A stretch of DNA of 64,000 nucleotides, from assembly GCA_963580455.1 (NCBI GenBank), contig OY756972.1, positions 12,105,001 through 12,169,000 of the forward strand, written 5' to 3'. This DNA comes from Euonymus europaeus. Its lineage: Eukaryota > Streptophyta > Magnoliopsida > Celastrales > Celastraceae. The translations under genes were made by a program, and so were the position numbers. Within the stretch, counting starts at the first letter, position 1; each line of letters starts with the position of its first letter. Below the pieces are notes generated by a model that worked only from the letters and a program-made list of their open reading frames with translations, made no database searches and was not told where the DNA came from. Shown here piece by piece: positions 24,530 to 36,085 of this stretch.

Positions 24530-25200
24530 AGAAAACGGTTAAAAGCTCCTCCATAGAGAGAGTTAAGCAACTTCGGACCATCAACGTTTCTCGATGTACA
24601 CTTTTTATTGTTCTTATATGTCAAATTTTACGAGTATAAGCTTCCTAGATTATTTCGATGCCAAAACACTAACTTTCTATGACAAATGGAGAAAACCGTT
24701 AAAAGCTCCTCCATAGAGAGAGTTAAGCAACTTCGGACCATCAACGTTTCCCGATGTACACTTTTTATTGTTCTTATATGTCAAATTTTACGAGTATGAG
24801 CTTCCTAGATTATTTCGATGCCAAAACACCAACTTTTATGACAAATGGACAAAACCGTTAAAAGCTCCTCCATAGAGAGAGTTGAGCAACTTCGGACCTT
24901 CAACGTTTATCGATGTACACTTTTTATTGTTCTTCTACGTAAAATTTTATTAATACAAGCTTCCAAGATTATTTCGATTCCAAAACACCAACTTTCTACG
25001 ACAAATGGAGAAAACCGTTAAAAGCTCATCCATAGAGAGAGTTGAGCAACATCGGACCATCAAAGTTGCTTGGTGTACAATTTTTATTGTTCTTATATGT
25101 CAAATTTTATGAGTATAAGCTTGCTAAATTATTTCGATGCCAAAACACCAACTTTCTATGACAAATGGACAAAACCGTTAAAAGCTCCTCCAAAGAGAGA
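24530..25200 (+). repeat. Class B run and class C-like monomer joining two blocks
   Basis: Class B monomers with GGAGAAAACGG, then one with ACGTTTCCCGATG near 24745, then ACCTTCAACGTTTATCGATG and the TTCTACGTAAAATT element. The rare TTTCCCGATG recurs near 28102, 33851 and 43760 in the same context, so this is another copy of the start of the 28097/33846 block. A unique GTTGCTTGGTG variant is near 25067. Confidence 0.7.
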
Positions 25201-26760
25201 GTTGAGCAACTTCGGACCATCAAAGTTGCTCGGCGTACAATTTTTATTGTTCTTATATTTCAAATTTTACGAGTATAAGCTTCATAGATTATTTCGATGC
25301 CAAAACACCAACTTTCTATGAAAAATGGACAAAATCGTTAAAAGCTCCTCCATAGAAAGAGTTGAGCAACTTCGGACCATCAAAGTTGCTCGGCGTACAA
25401 TTTTTATTGTTCTTATATGTCAAATTATACGAGTATAACTTCCTTGATTATTTCGGTTCCAAAACACCAACTTTCTATGGCAAATGGACAAAACCGTTAA
25501 AAGCTCATCCATAGAGAGAGTTGAACAACTTCGGACCATCAAAGTTGCTCGGTGTAGAATTTTTATTGTTCTTATATGTCAAATTTTAGGAGTATAAGCT
25601 TCCTAGATTATTTCGTTGCCAAAACACCAACTTTCTATGACAAATGGACAAAACTGTTAAAAGCTCCTCCATAGAGAGAGTTGAGCAACTTCGGACAATC
25701 AAAGTTCCTCTATGTACACTTTTTATTGTTCTTCTACGTAAAATTTTATTAATACAAGCTTCCAAGATTATTTCGATTCCAACACACCAACTTTCTATGA
25801 CATACGGATAAAACCGTTAAAAGCTCATCCATAGAGAGAGTTGAGCAACATCGGACCATCAAAGTTGCTCGGTGTACAATTTTTATTGTTCTTATATGTC
25901 AAATTTTACGAGTATAAGCTTCATAGATTATTTCGATGCCAAAACACCAACTTTCTATGACAAATGGACAAAATCGTTAAAAGCTCCTCCATAGAGAGAG
26001 TTGAGCAACTTCGGACCATCAAAGTTGCTCGGCGTACAATTTTTATTGTTCTTATATTTCAAATTTTACGAGTATAAGCTTCATAGATTATTTCGATGCC
26101 AAAACACCAACTTTCTATGAAAAATGGACAAAATCGTTAAAAGCTCCTCCATAGAAAGAGTTGAGCAACTTCGGACCATCAAAGTTGCTCGGCGTACAAT
26201 TTTTATTGTTCTTATATGTCAAATTATACGAGTATAAGCTTCCTTGATTATTTCGGTTCCAAAACACCAACTTTCTATGGCAAATGGACAAAACCGTTAA
26301 AAGCTCATCCATAGAGAGAGTTGAACAACTTCGGACCATCAAAGTTGCTCGGTGTACAATTTTTATTGTTCTTATATGTCAAATTTTAAGAGTATAAGCT
26401 TCCTAGATTATTTCGTTGCCAAAACACCAACTTTCTATGACAAATGGACAAAACCGTTAAAAGCTCCTCCATAGAGAGAGTTGAGCAACTTCGGACAATC
26501 AAAGTTCCTCTATGTACACTTTTTATTGTTCTTCTACGTAAAATTTTATTAATACAAGCTTCCAAGATTATTTCGATTCCAACACACCAACTTTCTATGA
26601 CATATGGATAAAACCGTTAAAAGCTCATCCATAGAGAGAGTTGAGCAACATCGGACCATCAAAGTTGCTCGGTGTACAATTTTTATTGTTCTTATATGTC
26701 AAATTTTACGAGTATAAGCTTCATAGATTATTTCGATGCCAAAACACCAACTTTCTATGA
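25200..26760 (+). repeat. 800-bp tandem duplication (5-mer)
   Basis: About 25200-25960 is repeated at about 26000-26760. The offset is 799 up to 25438 and 800 after it, because copy 1 lost one base (GTATAACTTCC for GTATAAGCTTCC). Copy 1 also carries private changes: GTGTAGAATT near 25555, TTTTAGGAG near 25588, AAACTGTT near 25653 and CATACGG near 25803. Copy 2 is closer to the class consensus. Confidence 0.8.
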
Positions 26761-26939
26761 CAAATGGACAAAACCGTTAAAAGCACCTCCATAGAGAGAG
26801 TTGAGCAACTTCGGACCATCAAATTTGCTCGGTGTACAATTTTTATTGTTCTTATATGTCAAATTTTACGAGTATAAACTTCATGGATTATTTCGATGCC
26901 AAAACACCAACTTTTTATGACAAATGGACAAAACCGTTA

Positions 26940-28091
26940 AAAGCTCCTCCATAGAAAGAGTTGAGCAACTTCGGACCATCAAAGTTGCTCGGCGTACAAT
27001 TTTTATTGTTCTTATATGTCAAATTTTAAGAGTATAAGCTTCCTAGATTATTTCGATGCCAAAACACCAACTTTTATGACAAATGGACAAAACCGTTAAA
27101 AGCTCATCCATAGAGAGAGTTGAGCAACATCGGACCATCAAAGTTGCTCGATGTACACATTTTACTGTTCTTATATGTCAAATTTTATGAGTATAAGCTT
27201 CCTAGATTATTTCGATGACAAAACACCAACTTTCTATGACAAATGGACAAAACCGTTAAAAGCTCCTCCAAAGAGAGAGTTGAGCAACTTCGGACCATCA
27301 AAGTTGCTCGGCGTACAATTTTTATTATTCTTATATTTCAAATTTTACGAGTATAAGCTTCATAGATTATTTCGGTGCCAAAACACCAACTTTCTATGAA
27401 AAATGGACAAAATCGTTAAAAGCTCCTCCATAGAAAGAGTTGAGCAACTTCGGACCATCAAAGTTGCTCGGCGTACAATTTTTATTGTTCTTATATGTCA
27501 AATTTTAAGAGTATAAGCTTCCTAGATTATTTCGATGCCAAAACACCAACTTTTAAGACAAATGGACAAAACCGTTAAAAGCTCATCCATAGAGAGAGTT
27601 GAGCAACATCGGACCATCAAAGTTGCTCGGTGTACAATTTTTATTGTTCTCATATGTCAAATTTTACGAGTATAAACTTCATGGATTATTTCGATGCCAA
27701 AACACCAACTTTCTATGACAAATGGACAAAACCGTTAAAAGCTCCTCCATTGAGAGAGTTGAGCAACTTCGGACCATCAACGTTTCTCGATGTACACTTT
27801 TTATTGTTCTTCTACGTAAAATTTTATTAATACAAGCTTCCAAGATTATTTCGATTCCAACACACCAACTTTGTATGACATATGGATAAAACCGTTAAAA
27901 GCTCATCCATAGAGAGAGTTGAGCAACATCGGACCATCAAAGTTGCTCGGTGTACAATTTTTATTGTTCTTATATGTCAAATTTTACGAGTATATGCTTC
28001 CTAGATTATTTCGATGCCAAAACACTAACTTTCTATGACAAATGGACAAAACCATTAAAAGCTCCTCCATAGAGAGAGTTAAGCAACTTCG
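26940..28091 (+). repeat. Copy 1 of a 1.15-kb block repeated at offset 2237 (14-mer)
   Basis: 26940-28091 matches 29177-30328. Shared rare markers are GATGACAAAACACC (27216, 29453), TTTCGGTGCC (27373, 29610), AACTTTTAAGACAAATGG, TTCTCATATGTC with AAACTTCATGG, and CTCCTCCATTGAGAGAG. Copy 1 has CCATTAAAAG at 28051 where copy 2 keeps CCGTTAAAAG. Confidence 0.83.
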
Positions 28092-29920
28092 GACAATCAA
28101 CGTTTCCCGATGTACACTTTTTATTGTTCTTATATGTCAAATTTTACGAGTATGAGCTTCCTAGATTATTTCGATGCCAAAACACCAACTTTTATGACAA
28201 ATGGACAAAACCGTTAAAAGCTCCTCCATAGAGAGAGTTGAGCAACTTCGGACCTTTAACGTTTATCGATGTACACTTTTTATTGTTCTTCTACGTAAAA
28301 TTTTATTAATACAAGCTTCCAAGATTATTTCGATTCCAAAACACTAACTTTCTACGACAAATGGAGAAAACCGTTAAAAGCTCATCCATAGAGAGAGTTG
28401 AGCAACATCGGACCATCAAAGTTGCTCGGTGTACAATTTTTATTGTTCTTATATGTCAAATTTTACGAGTATGAGCTTCCTAGATTATTTCGATGCCAAA
28501 ACACCAACTTTCTATGACAAATGGAGAAAACGGTTAAAAGCTCCTCCATACAGAGAGTTAAGCAACTTCGGACCATCAACGTTTCTCGATGTACACTTTT
28601 TATTGTTCTTATATGTCAAATTTTACGAGTATGAGCTTCATAGATTATTTCGATGCCAAAACACCAACTTTTATGACAAATGGACAAAACCGTTAAAAGC
28701 TCCTCCATAGAGAGAGTTGAGCAACTTCGGACCATCAAAGGTGCTCGGTGTATAAATTTTATTGTTCTTATTTGTGAAATTTTACGAGTATAAGCTTCCT
28801 AGATTATTTCGATGACAAAACACCAACTTTTCTATGACAAATGGAGAAAACCGTTAAAAGCTCCTCCACAGAGAGAGTTAAGCAACTTCGGACCATCTAC
28901 GTTTCTCGATGTACACTTTTTATTGTTCTTATATGTCAAATTTTATGAGTATAAGCTTCCTAGATTATTTCGATGCCAAAACACCAACTTTCTATGACAA
29001 ATGGACAAAACCGTTAAAAACTCCTCCAAAGAGAGAGTTGAGCAACTTCGGACCTTCAAAGTTGCTCGGCGTACAATTTTTATTGTTCTTATATTTCAAA
29101 TTTTACGAGTATAAGCTTTATAGATTATTTCGATGCCAAAACACCAACTTTCTATGAAAAATGGACAAAATCGTTAGAAGCTCCTCCATAGAAAGAGTTG
29201 AGCAACTTCGGACCATCAAAGTTGCTCGGCGTACAATTTTTATTGTTCTTATATGTCAAATTTTAAGAGTATAAGCTTCCTAGATTATTTCGATGCCAAA
29301 ACACCAACTTTTATGACAAATGGACAAAACCGTTAAAAGCTCATCCATAGAGAGAGTTGAGCAACATCGGACCATCAAAGTTGCTCGATGTACACTTTTT
29401 ACTGTTCTTATATGTCAAATTTTATGAGTATAAGCTTCCTAGATTATTTCGATGACAAAACACCAACTTTCTATGACAAATGGACAAAACCGTTAAAAGC
29501 TCCTCCAAAGAGAGAGTTGAGCAACTTCGGACCATCAAAGTTGCTCGGCGTACAATTTTTATTGTTCTTATATTTCAAATTTTACGAGTATAAGCTTCAT
29601 AGATTATTTCGGTGCCAAAACACCAACTTTCTATGAAAAATGGACAAAATCGTTAAAAGCTCCTCCATAGAAAGAGTTGAGCAACTTCGGACCATCAAAG
29701 TTGCTCGGCGTACAATTTTTATTGTTCTTATATGTCAAATTTTAAGAGTATAAGCTTCCTAGATTATTTCGATGCCAAAACACCAACTTTTAAGACAAAT
29801 GGACAAAACCGTTAAAAGCTCATCCATAGAGAGAGTTGAGCAACATCGGACCATCAAAGTTGCTCGGTGTACAATTTTTATTGTTCTCATATGTCAAATT
29901 TTACGAGTATAAACTTCATG

Positions 29921-30945
29921 GATTATTTCGATGCCAAAACACCAACTTTCTATGACAAATGGACAAAACCGTTAAAAGCTCCTCCATTGAGAGAGTTGAG
30001 CAACTTCGGACCATCAACGTTTCTCGATGTACACTTTTTATTGTTCTTCTACGTAAAATTTTATTAATACAAGCTTCCAAGATTATTTCGATTCCAACAC
30101 ACCAACTTTGTATGACATATGGATAAAACCGTTAAAAGCTCATCCATAGAGAGAGTTGAGCAACATCGGACCATCAAAGTTGCTCGGTGTACAATTTTTA
30201 TTGTTCTTATATGTCAAATTTTACGAGTATATGCTTCCTAGATTATTTCGATGCCAAAACACTAACTTTCTATGACAAATGGACAAAACCGTTAAAAGCT
30301 CCTCCATAGAGAGAGTTAAGCAACTTCAGACCATCAACGTTTCTCGATGTACACTTTTTATTGTTCTTATATGTCAAATTTTATGAGTATAAGCTTGCTA
30401 GATTATTTCGATGCCAAAACACCAACTTTCTATGACAAATGGACAAAACCGTTAAAAGCTCCTCCATTGAGAGAGTTGAGCAACTTCGGACCATCAACGT
30501 TTCTCGATGTACACTTTTTATTGTTCTTCTACGTAAAATTTTATTAATACAAGCTTCCAAGATTATTTCGATTCCAACACACCAACTTTGTATGACATAT
30601 GGATAAAACCGTTAAAAGCTCATCCATAGAGAGAGTTGAGCAACATCGGACCATCAAAGTTGCTCGGTGTACAATTTTTATTGTTCTTATATGTCAAATT
30701 TTACGAGTATATGCTTCCTAGATTATTTCGATGCCAAAACACTAACTTTCTATGACAAATGGACAAAACCGTTAAAAGCTCCTCCATAGAGAGAGTTAAG
30801 CAACTTCAGACCATCAACGTTTCTCGATGTACACTTTTTATTGTTCTTATATGTCAAATTTTATGAGTATAAGCTTGCTAGATTATTTCGATGCCAAAAC
30901 ACCAACTTTCTATGACAAATGGACAAAACCGTTAAAAGCTCCTCC
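29921..30945 (+). repeat. 480-bp tandem duplication (3-mer)
   Basis: 29921-30465 matches 30401-30945 at an offset of exactly 480. The unit carries CTCCTCCATTGAGAGAG, a class B/C hybrid, a GACATATGGAT monomer and a TATATGCTTCC monomer. The match ends where the second copy reads CCAAAGACAGAG instead of CCATTGAGAGAG. Confidence 0.85.
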
Positions 30946-31124
30946 AAAGACAGAGTTGAGCAACTTCGTACCATCAAAGTTGCTCGGCGTACAATTTTTA
31001 TTGTTCTTATATTTCAAATTTTACGAGTATAAGCTTCATAGATTATTTCGATGCCAAAACACCAACTTTCTATGAAAAATGGACAAAATCGTTAAAAGCT
31101 CCTCCATAGAAAGAGTTGAGCAAC

Positions 31125-31231
31125 ATCGGACCATCAAAGTTGCTCGGTGTACAATTTTTATTGTTCTTATATGTCAAATTTTACGAGTATATGCTTCCTA
31201 GATTATTTCGATGCCAAAACACCAACTTTCT
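31125..31231 (+). other. Conversion-like patch inside the 7-mer
   Basis: Both flanks match the second 7-mer copy at offset 1112, but within this stretch the class E signature is replaced. It has CAACATCGG for CAACTTCGG, CGGTGTAC for CGGCGTAC, TTTTACG for TTATACG, TATATGCTTCCTAG for TATAAGCTTCCTTG, and TTCGATGCC for TTCGGTTCC. The replacement is identical to 30645-30751, exactly 480 bp upstream. Confidence 0.75.
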
Positions 31232-32030
31232 ATGGCAAATGGACAAAACCGTTAAAAGCTCATCCATAGAGTGAGTTGAACAACTTCGGACCATCAAAGT
31301 TGCTCGGTGTACAATTTTTATTGTTCTTATATGTCAAATTTTAAGAGTATAAGCTTCCTAGATTATTTCGTTGCCAAAACACCAACTTTCTATGACAAAT
31401 GGACAAAACCGTTAAAAGCTCCTCCATAGAGAGAGTTGAGCAACTTCGGACAATCAAAGTTCCTCTATGTACACTTTTTATTGTTCTTCTACGTAAAATT
31501 TTATTAATACAAGCTTCCAAGATTATTTCGATTCCAACACACCAACTTTCTATGACATATGGATAAAACCGTTAAAAGCTCATCCATAGAGAGAGTTGAG
31601 CAACATCGGACCATCAAAGTTGCTCGGTGTAGAATTTTTATTATTCTTATATGTCAAATTTTACGAGTATAAGCTTCATAGATTATTTCGATGCCAAAAC
31701 ACCAACTTTCTATGACAAATGGACAAAACCGTTAAAAGCACCTCCATAGAGAGAGTTGAGCAACTTCGGACCATCAAATTTGCTCGGTGTACAATTTTTA
31801 TTGTTCTTATATGTCAAATTTTACGAGTATATGCTTCCTAGATTATTTCGATGCAAAAACACTAACTTTCTATGACAAATGGACAAAACCGTTAAAAGCT
31901 CCTCCATAGAGAGAGTTAAGCAACTTCAGACCATCAACGTTTCTCGATGTACACTTTTTATTGTTCTTATATGTCAAATTTTATGAGTATAAGCTTGCTA
32001 GATTATTTCGATGCCAAAACACCAACTTTC

Positions 32031-32042
32031 TATGACAAAACC
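32031..32042 (+). other. 8-bp deletion between GACAAA direct repeats
   Basis: Where other monomers read TATGACAAATGGACAAAACC, this one reads TATGACAAAACC. Exactly one of two GACAAA copies and the TG between them is missing, as expected from replication slippage or microhomology repair. The monomer is 152 bp. Confidence 0.9.
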
Positions 32043-32941
32043 GTTAAAAGCTCCTCCAAAGACAGAGTTGAGCAACTTCGTACCATCAAAGTTGCTCGGC
32101 GTACAATTTTTATTGTTCTTATATTTCAAATTTTACGAGTATAAGCTTCATAGATTATTTCGATGCCAAAACACCAACTTTCTATGAAAAATGGACAAAA
32201 TCGTTAAAAGCTCCTCCATAGAAAGAGTTGAGCAACTTCGGACCATCAAAGTTGCTCGGCGTACAATTTTTATTGTTCTTATATGTCAAATTATACGAGT
32301 ATAAGCTTCCTTGATTATTTCGGTTCCAAAACACCAACTTTCTATGGCAAATGGACAAAACCGTTAAAAGCTCATCCATAGAGTGAGTTGAACAACTTCG
32401 GACCATCAAAGTTGCTCGGTGTACAATTTTTATTGTTCTTATATGTCAAATTTTAAGAGTATAAGCTTCCTAGATTATTTCGTTGCCAAAACACCAACTT
32501 TCTATGACAAATGGACAAAACCGTTAAAAGCTCCTCCATAGAGAGAGTTGAGCAACTTCGGACAATCAAAGTTCCTCTATGTACACTTTTTATTGTTCTT
32601 CTACGTAAAATTTTATTAATACAAGCTTCCAAGATTATTTCGATTCCAACACACCAACTTTCTATGACATATGGATAAAACCGTTAAAAGCTCATCCATA
32701 GAGAGAGTTGAGCAACATCGGACCATCAAAGTTGCTCGGTGTAGAATTTTTATTATTCTTATATGTCAAATTTTACGAGTATAAGCTTCATAGATTATTT
32801 CGATGCCAAAACACCAACTTTCTATGACAAATGGACAAAACCGTTAAAAGCACCTCCATAGAGAGAGTTGAGCAACTTCGGACCATCAAATTTGCTCGGT
32901 GTACAATTTTTATTGTTCTTATATGTCAAATTTTACGAGTA

Positions 32942-33846
32942 TAAACTTCATGGATTATTTCGATGCCAAAACACCAACTTTCTATGACAAATGGACAAAA
33001 CCGTTAAAAGCTCCTCCATAGAAAGAGTTGAGCAACTTCGGACCATCAAAGTTGCTCGGCGTACAATTTTTATTGTTCTTATATGTCAAATTATACGAGT
33101 ATAAGCTTCCTTGATTATTTCGGTTCCAAAACACCAACTTTCTATGGCAAATGGACAAAACCGTTAAAAGCTCATCCATAGAGAGAGTTGAACAACTTCG
33201 GACCATCAAAGTTGCTCGGTGTACAATTTTTATTGTTCTTATATGTCAAATTTTAAGAGTATAAGCTTCCTAGATTATTTCGTTGCCAAAACACCAACTT
33301 TCTATGACAAATGGACAAAACCGTTAAAAGCTCCTCCATAGAGAGAGTTGAGCAACTTCGGACAATCAAAGTTCCTCTATGTACACTTTTTATTGTTCTT
33401 CTACGTAAAATTTTATTAATACAAGCTTCCAAGATTATTTCGATTCCAACACACCAACTTTCTATGACATATGGATAAAACCGTTAAAAGCTCATCCATA
33501 GAGAGAGTTGAGCAACATCGGACCATCAAAGTTACTCGGTGTACAATTTTTATTGTTCTTATATGTCAAATTTTATGAGTATGAGCTTCCTAGATTATTT
33601 CGATGCCAAAACACCAACTTTCTGTGACAAATGGAGAAAACGGTTAAAAGCTCCTCCATAGAGAGAGTTAAGCAACTTCGGACCATCAACGTTTCTCGAT
33701 GTACACTTTTTATTGTTCTTATATGTCAAATTTTACGAGTATAAGCTTCCTAGATTATTTCGATGCCAAAACACTAACTTTCTATGACAAATGGAGAAAA
33801 CCGTTAAAAGCTCCTCCATAGAGAGAGTTAAGCAACTTCGGACCAT
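32942..33846 (+). repeat. Class A, E and C monomers leading into a class B run
   Basis: An AAACTTCATGG monomer, then class E, the class C composite and a GTTACTCGGTG variant near 33534. A TTTATGAGTATGAGC monomer and two class B monomers follow. The class E copy is preceded by TGACAAATGG instead of the usual TGAAAAATGG, which suggests a crossover between two monomer types near 32980. Confidence 0.72.
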
Positions 33847-36085
33847 CAACGTTTCCCGATGTACACTTTTTATTGTTCTTATATGTCAAATTTTACGAGT
33901 ATGAGCTTCCTAGATTATTTCGATGCCAAAATACCAACTTTTATGACAAATGGACAAAACCGTTAAAAGCTCCTCCATAGAGAGAGATGAGCAACTTCGG
34001 ACCTTTAACGTTTATCGATGTACACTTTTTATTGTTCTTCTACGTAAAATTTTATTAATACAAGCTTCCAAGATTATTTCGATTCCAAAACACCAACTTT
34101 CTACGACAAATGGAGAAAACCGTTAAAAGCTCATCCATAGAGAGAGTTGAGCAACATCGGACCATCAAAGTTGCTCGGTGTACAATTTTTATTGTTCTTA
34201 TATGTCAAATTTTACGAGTATGAGCTTCCTAGATTATTTCGATGCCAAAACACCAACTTTCTATGACAAATGGAGAAAACGGTTAAAAGCTCCTCCATAC
34301 AGAGAGTTAAGCAACTTCGGACCATCAACGTTTCTCGATGTACACTTTTTATTGTTCTTATATGTCAAATTTTACGAGTATAAGCTTCATAGATTATTTC
34401 GATGCCAAAACACCAACTTTTATGACAAATGGACAAAACCGTTAAAAGCTCCTCCATAGAGAGAGTTGAGCAACATCGGACCATCAAAGTTTCTCGGTGT
34501 ACAATTTTTATTGTTCTTATATGTCAAATTTTACGAGTATGAGCTTCCTAGATTATTTCGATGCCAAAACACCAACTTTCTATGACAAATGGAGAAAACG
34601 GTTAAAAGCTCCTCCATACAGAGAGTTAAGCAACTTCAGACCATCAACGTTTCTCGATGTACACTTTTTATTGTTCTTATATGTCAAATTTTACGAGTAT
34701 AAGCTTCATAGATTATTTCGATGCCAAAACACCAACTTTTATGACAAATGGACAAAACCGTTAAAAGCTCCTCCATAGAGAGAGTTGAGCAACTTCGGAC
34801 CATCAAAGGTGCTCGGTGTATAAATTTTATTGTTCTTATTTGTCAAATTTTACGAGTATAAGCTTCCTAGATTATTTCGATGACAAAACACCAACTTTCT
34901 ATGACAAATGGAGAAAACCGTTAAAAGCTCCTCCACAGAGAGAGTTAAGCAACTTCGGACCATCTACGTTTCTCGATGTACACTTTTTATTGTTCTTATA
35001 TGTCAAATTTTATGAGTATAAGCTTCCTAGATTATTTCGATGCCAAAACACCAACTTTCTATGACAAATGGACAAAACCGTTAAAAACTCCTCCAAAGAG
35101 AGAGTTGAGCAACTTCGGACCTTCAAAGTTGCTCGGCGTACAATTTTTATTGTTCTTATATTTCAAATTTTACGAGTATAAGCTTTATAGATTATTTCGA
35201 TGCCAAAACACCAACTTTCTATGAAAAATGGACAAAATCGTTAGAAGCTCCTCCATAGAAAGAGTTGAGCAACTTCGGACCATCAAAGTTGCTCGGCGTA
35301 CAATTTTTATTGTTCTTATATGTCAAATTTTAAGAGTATAGGCTTCCTAGATTATTTCGATGCCAAAACACCAACTTTTATGACAAATGGACAAAACCGT
35401 TAAAAGCTCATCCATAGAGAGAGTTGAGCAACATCGGACCATCAAAGTTGCTCGATGTACACTTTTTACTGTTCTTATATGTCAAATTTTATGAGTATAA
35501 GCTTCCTAGATTATTTCGATGCCAAAACACCAACTTTCTATGACAAATGGACAAAACCGTTAAAAGCTCCTCCAAAGAGAGAGTTGAGCAACTTCGGACC
35601 ATCAAAGTTGCTCGGCGTACAATTTTTATTGTTCTTATATTTCAAATTTTACGAGTATAAGCTTCATAGATTATTTCGGTGCCAAAACACCAACTTTCTA
35701 TGAAAAATGGACAAAATCGTTAAAAGCTCCTCCATAGAAAGAGTTGAGCAACTTCGGACCATCAAAGTTGCTCGGCGTACAATTTTTATTGTTCTTATAT
35801 GTCAAATTTTAAGAGTATAAGCTTCCAAGATTATTTCGATGCCAAAACACCAACTTTTAAGACAAATGGACAAAACCGTTAAAAGCTCATCCATAGAGAG
35901 AGTTGAGCAACATCGGACCATCAAAGTTGCTCGGTGTACAATTTTTATTGTTCTCATATGTCAAATTTTACGAGTATAAACTTCATGGATTATTTCGATG
36001 CCAAAACACCAACTTTCTATGACAAATGGACAAAACCGTTAAAAGCTCCTCCATAGAGAGAGTTGAGCAACTTCGGACCATCAAA
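33846..36085 (+). repeat. Second copy of the 28097-30016 block (offset 5749, then 6067)
   Basis: 33846 onward matches 28097 onward. The offset shifts from 5749 to 6068 through an extra 319-bp dimer here (34136-34793), then to 6067 because the first copy has one extra T at ACTTTTCTATG (28822). Shared rare marks are ACCTTTAACGTTTATCG, CTCCTCCATACAGAG and AAAAACTCCTCC. A third, dimer-less copy runs about 43400-45670 (offset 9906, then 9587 from this copy). Confidence 0.82.
34136..34793 (+). repeat. 319-bp dimer tandem duplication
   Basis: 34136-34474 is repeated at 34455-34793 with an offset of 319 bp (160 + 159). Differences noticed: GTTGCTCGG against GTTTCTCGG near 34491, and CTTCGGACC against CTTCAGACC near 34637. 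The related block at 43400-45670 lacks it, so the duplication is specific to this copy. Confidence 0.88.

Larger units (their letters stand above)
17752..24530 (+). repeat. 3223-bp tandem duplication (20-mer plus 26 bp)
   Basis: Copy 1 is 17752-20974, copy 2 is 20975-24197, and matching continues into a partial third copy to about 24530. 3223 minus a 26-bp scar is 3197, or 20 monomers. The left edge is defined by G at 17751 against C at 20974. Small differences between copies include TATTTGTC (20430s) against TATATGTC (23650s). Confidence 0.87.
30661..32942 (+). repeat. 7-mer tandem duplication (offset 1120, then 1112 bp)
   Basis: Copy 1 is about 30661-31780, copy 2 about 31781-32942. The offset is 1120 until about 32034 and then 1112, because copy 2 lost 8 bp. 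Shared rare markers are CCAAAGACAGAGTTG, CTTCGTACCATC, GAGTGAGTTGAAC (31269, 32381) and GTAGAATTTTTATTATTC (31630, 32742). One internal stretch, 31125-31231, does not match between copies and looks converted. Confidence 0.82.
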
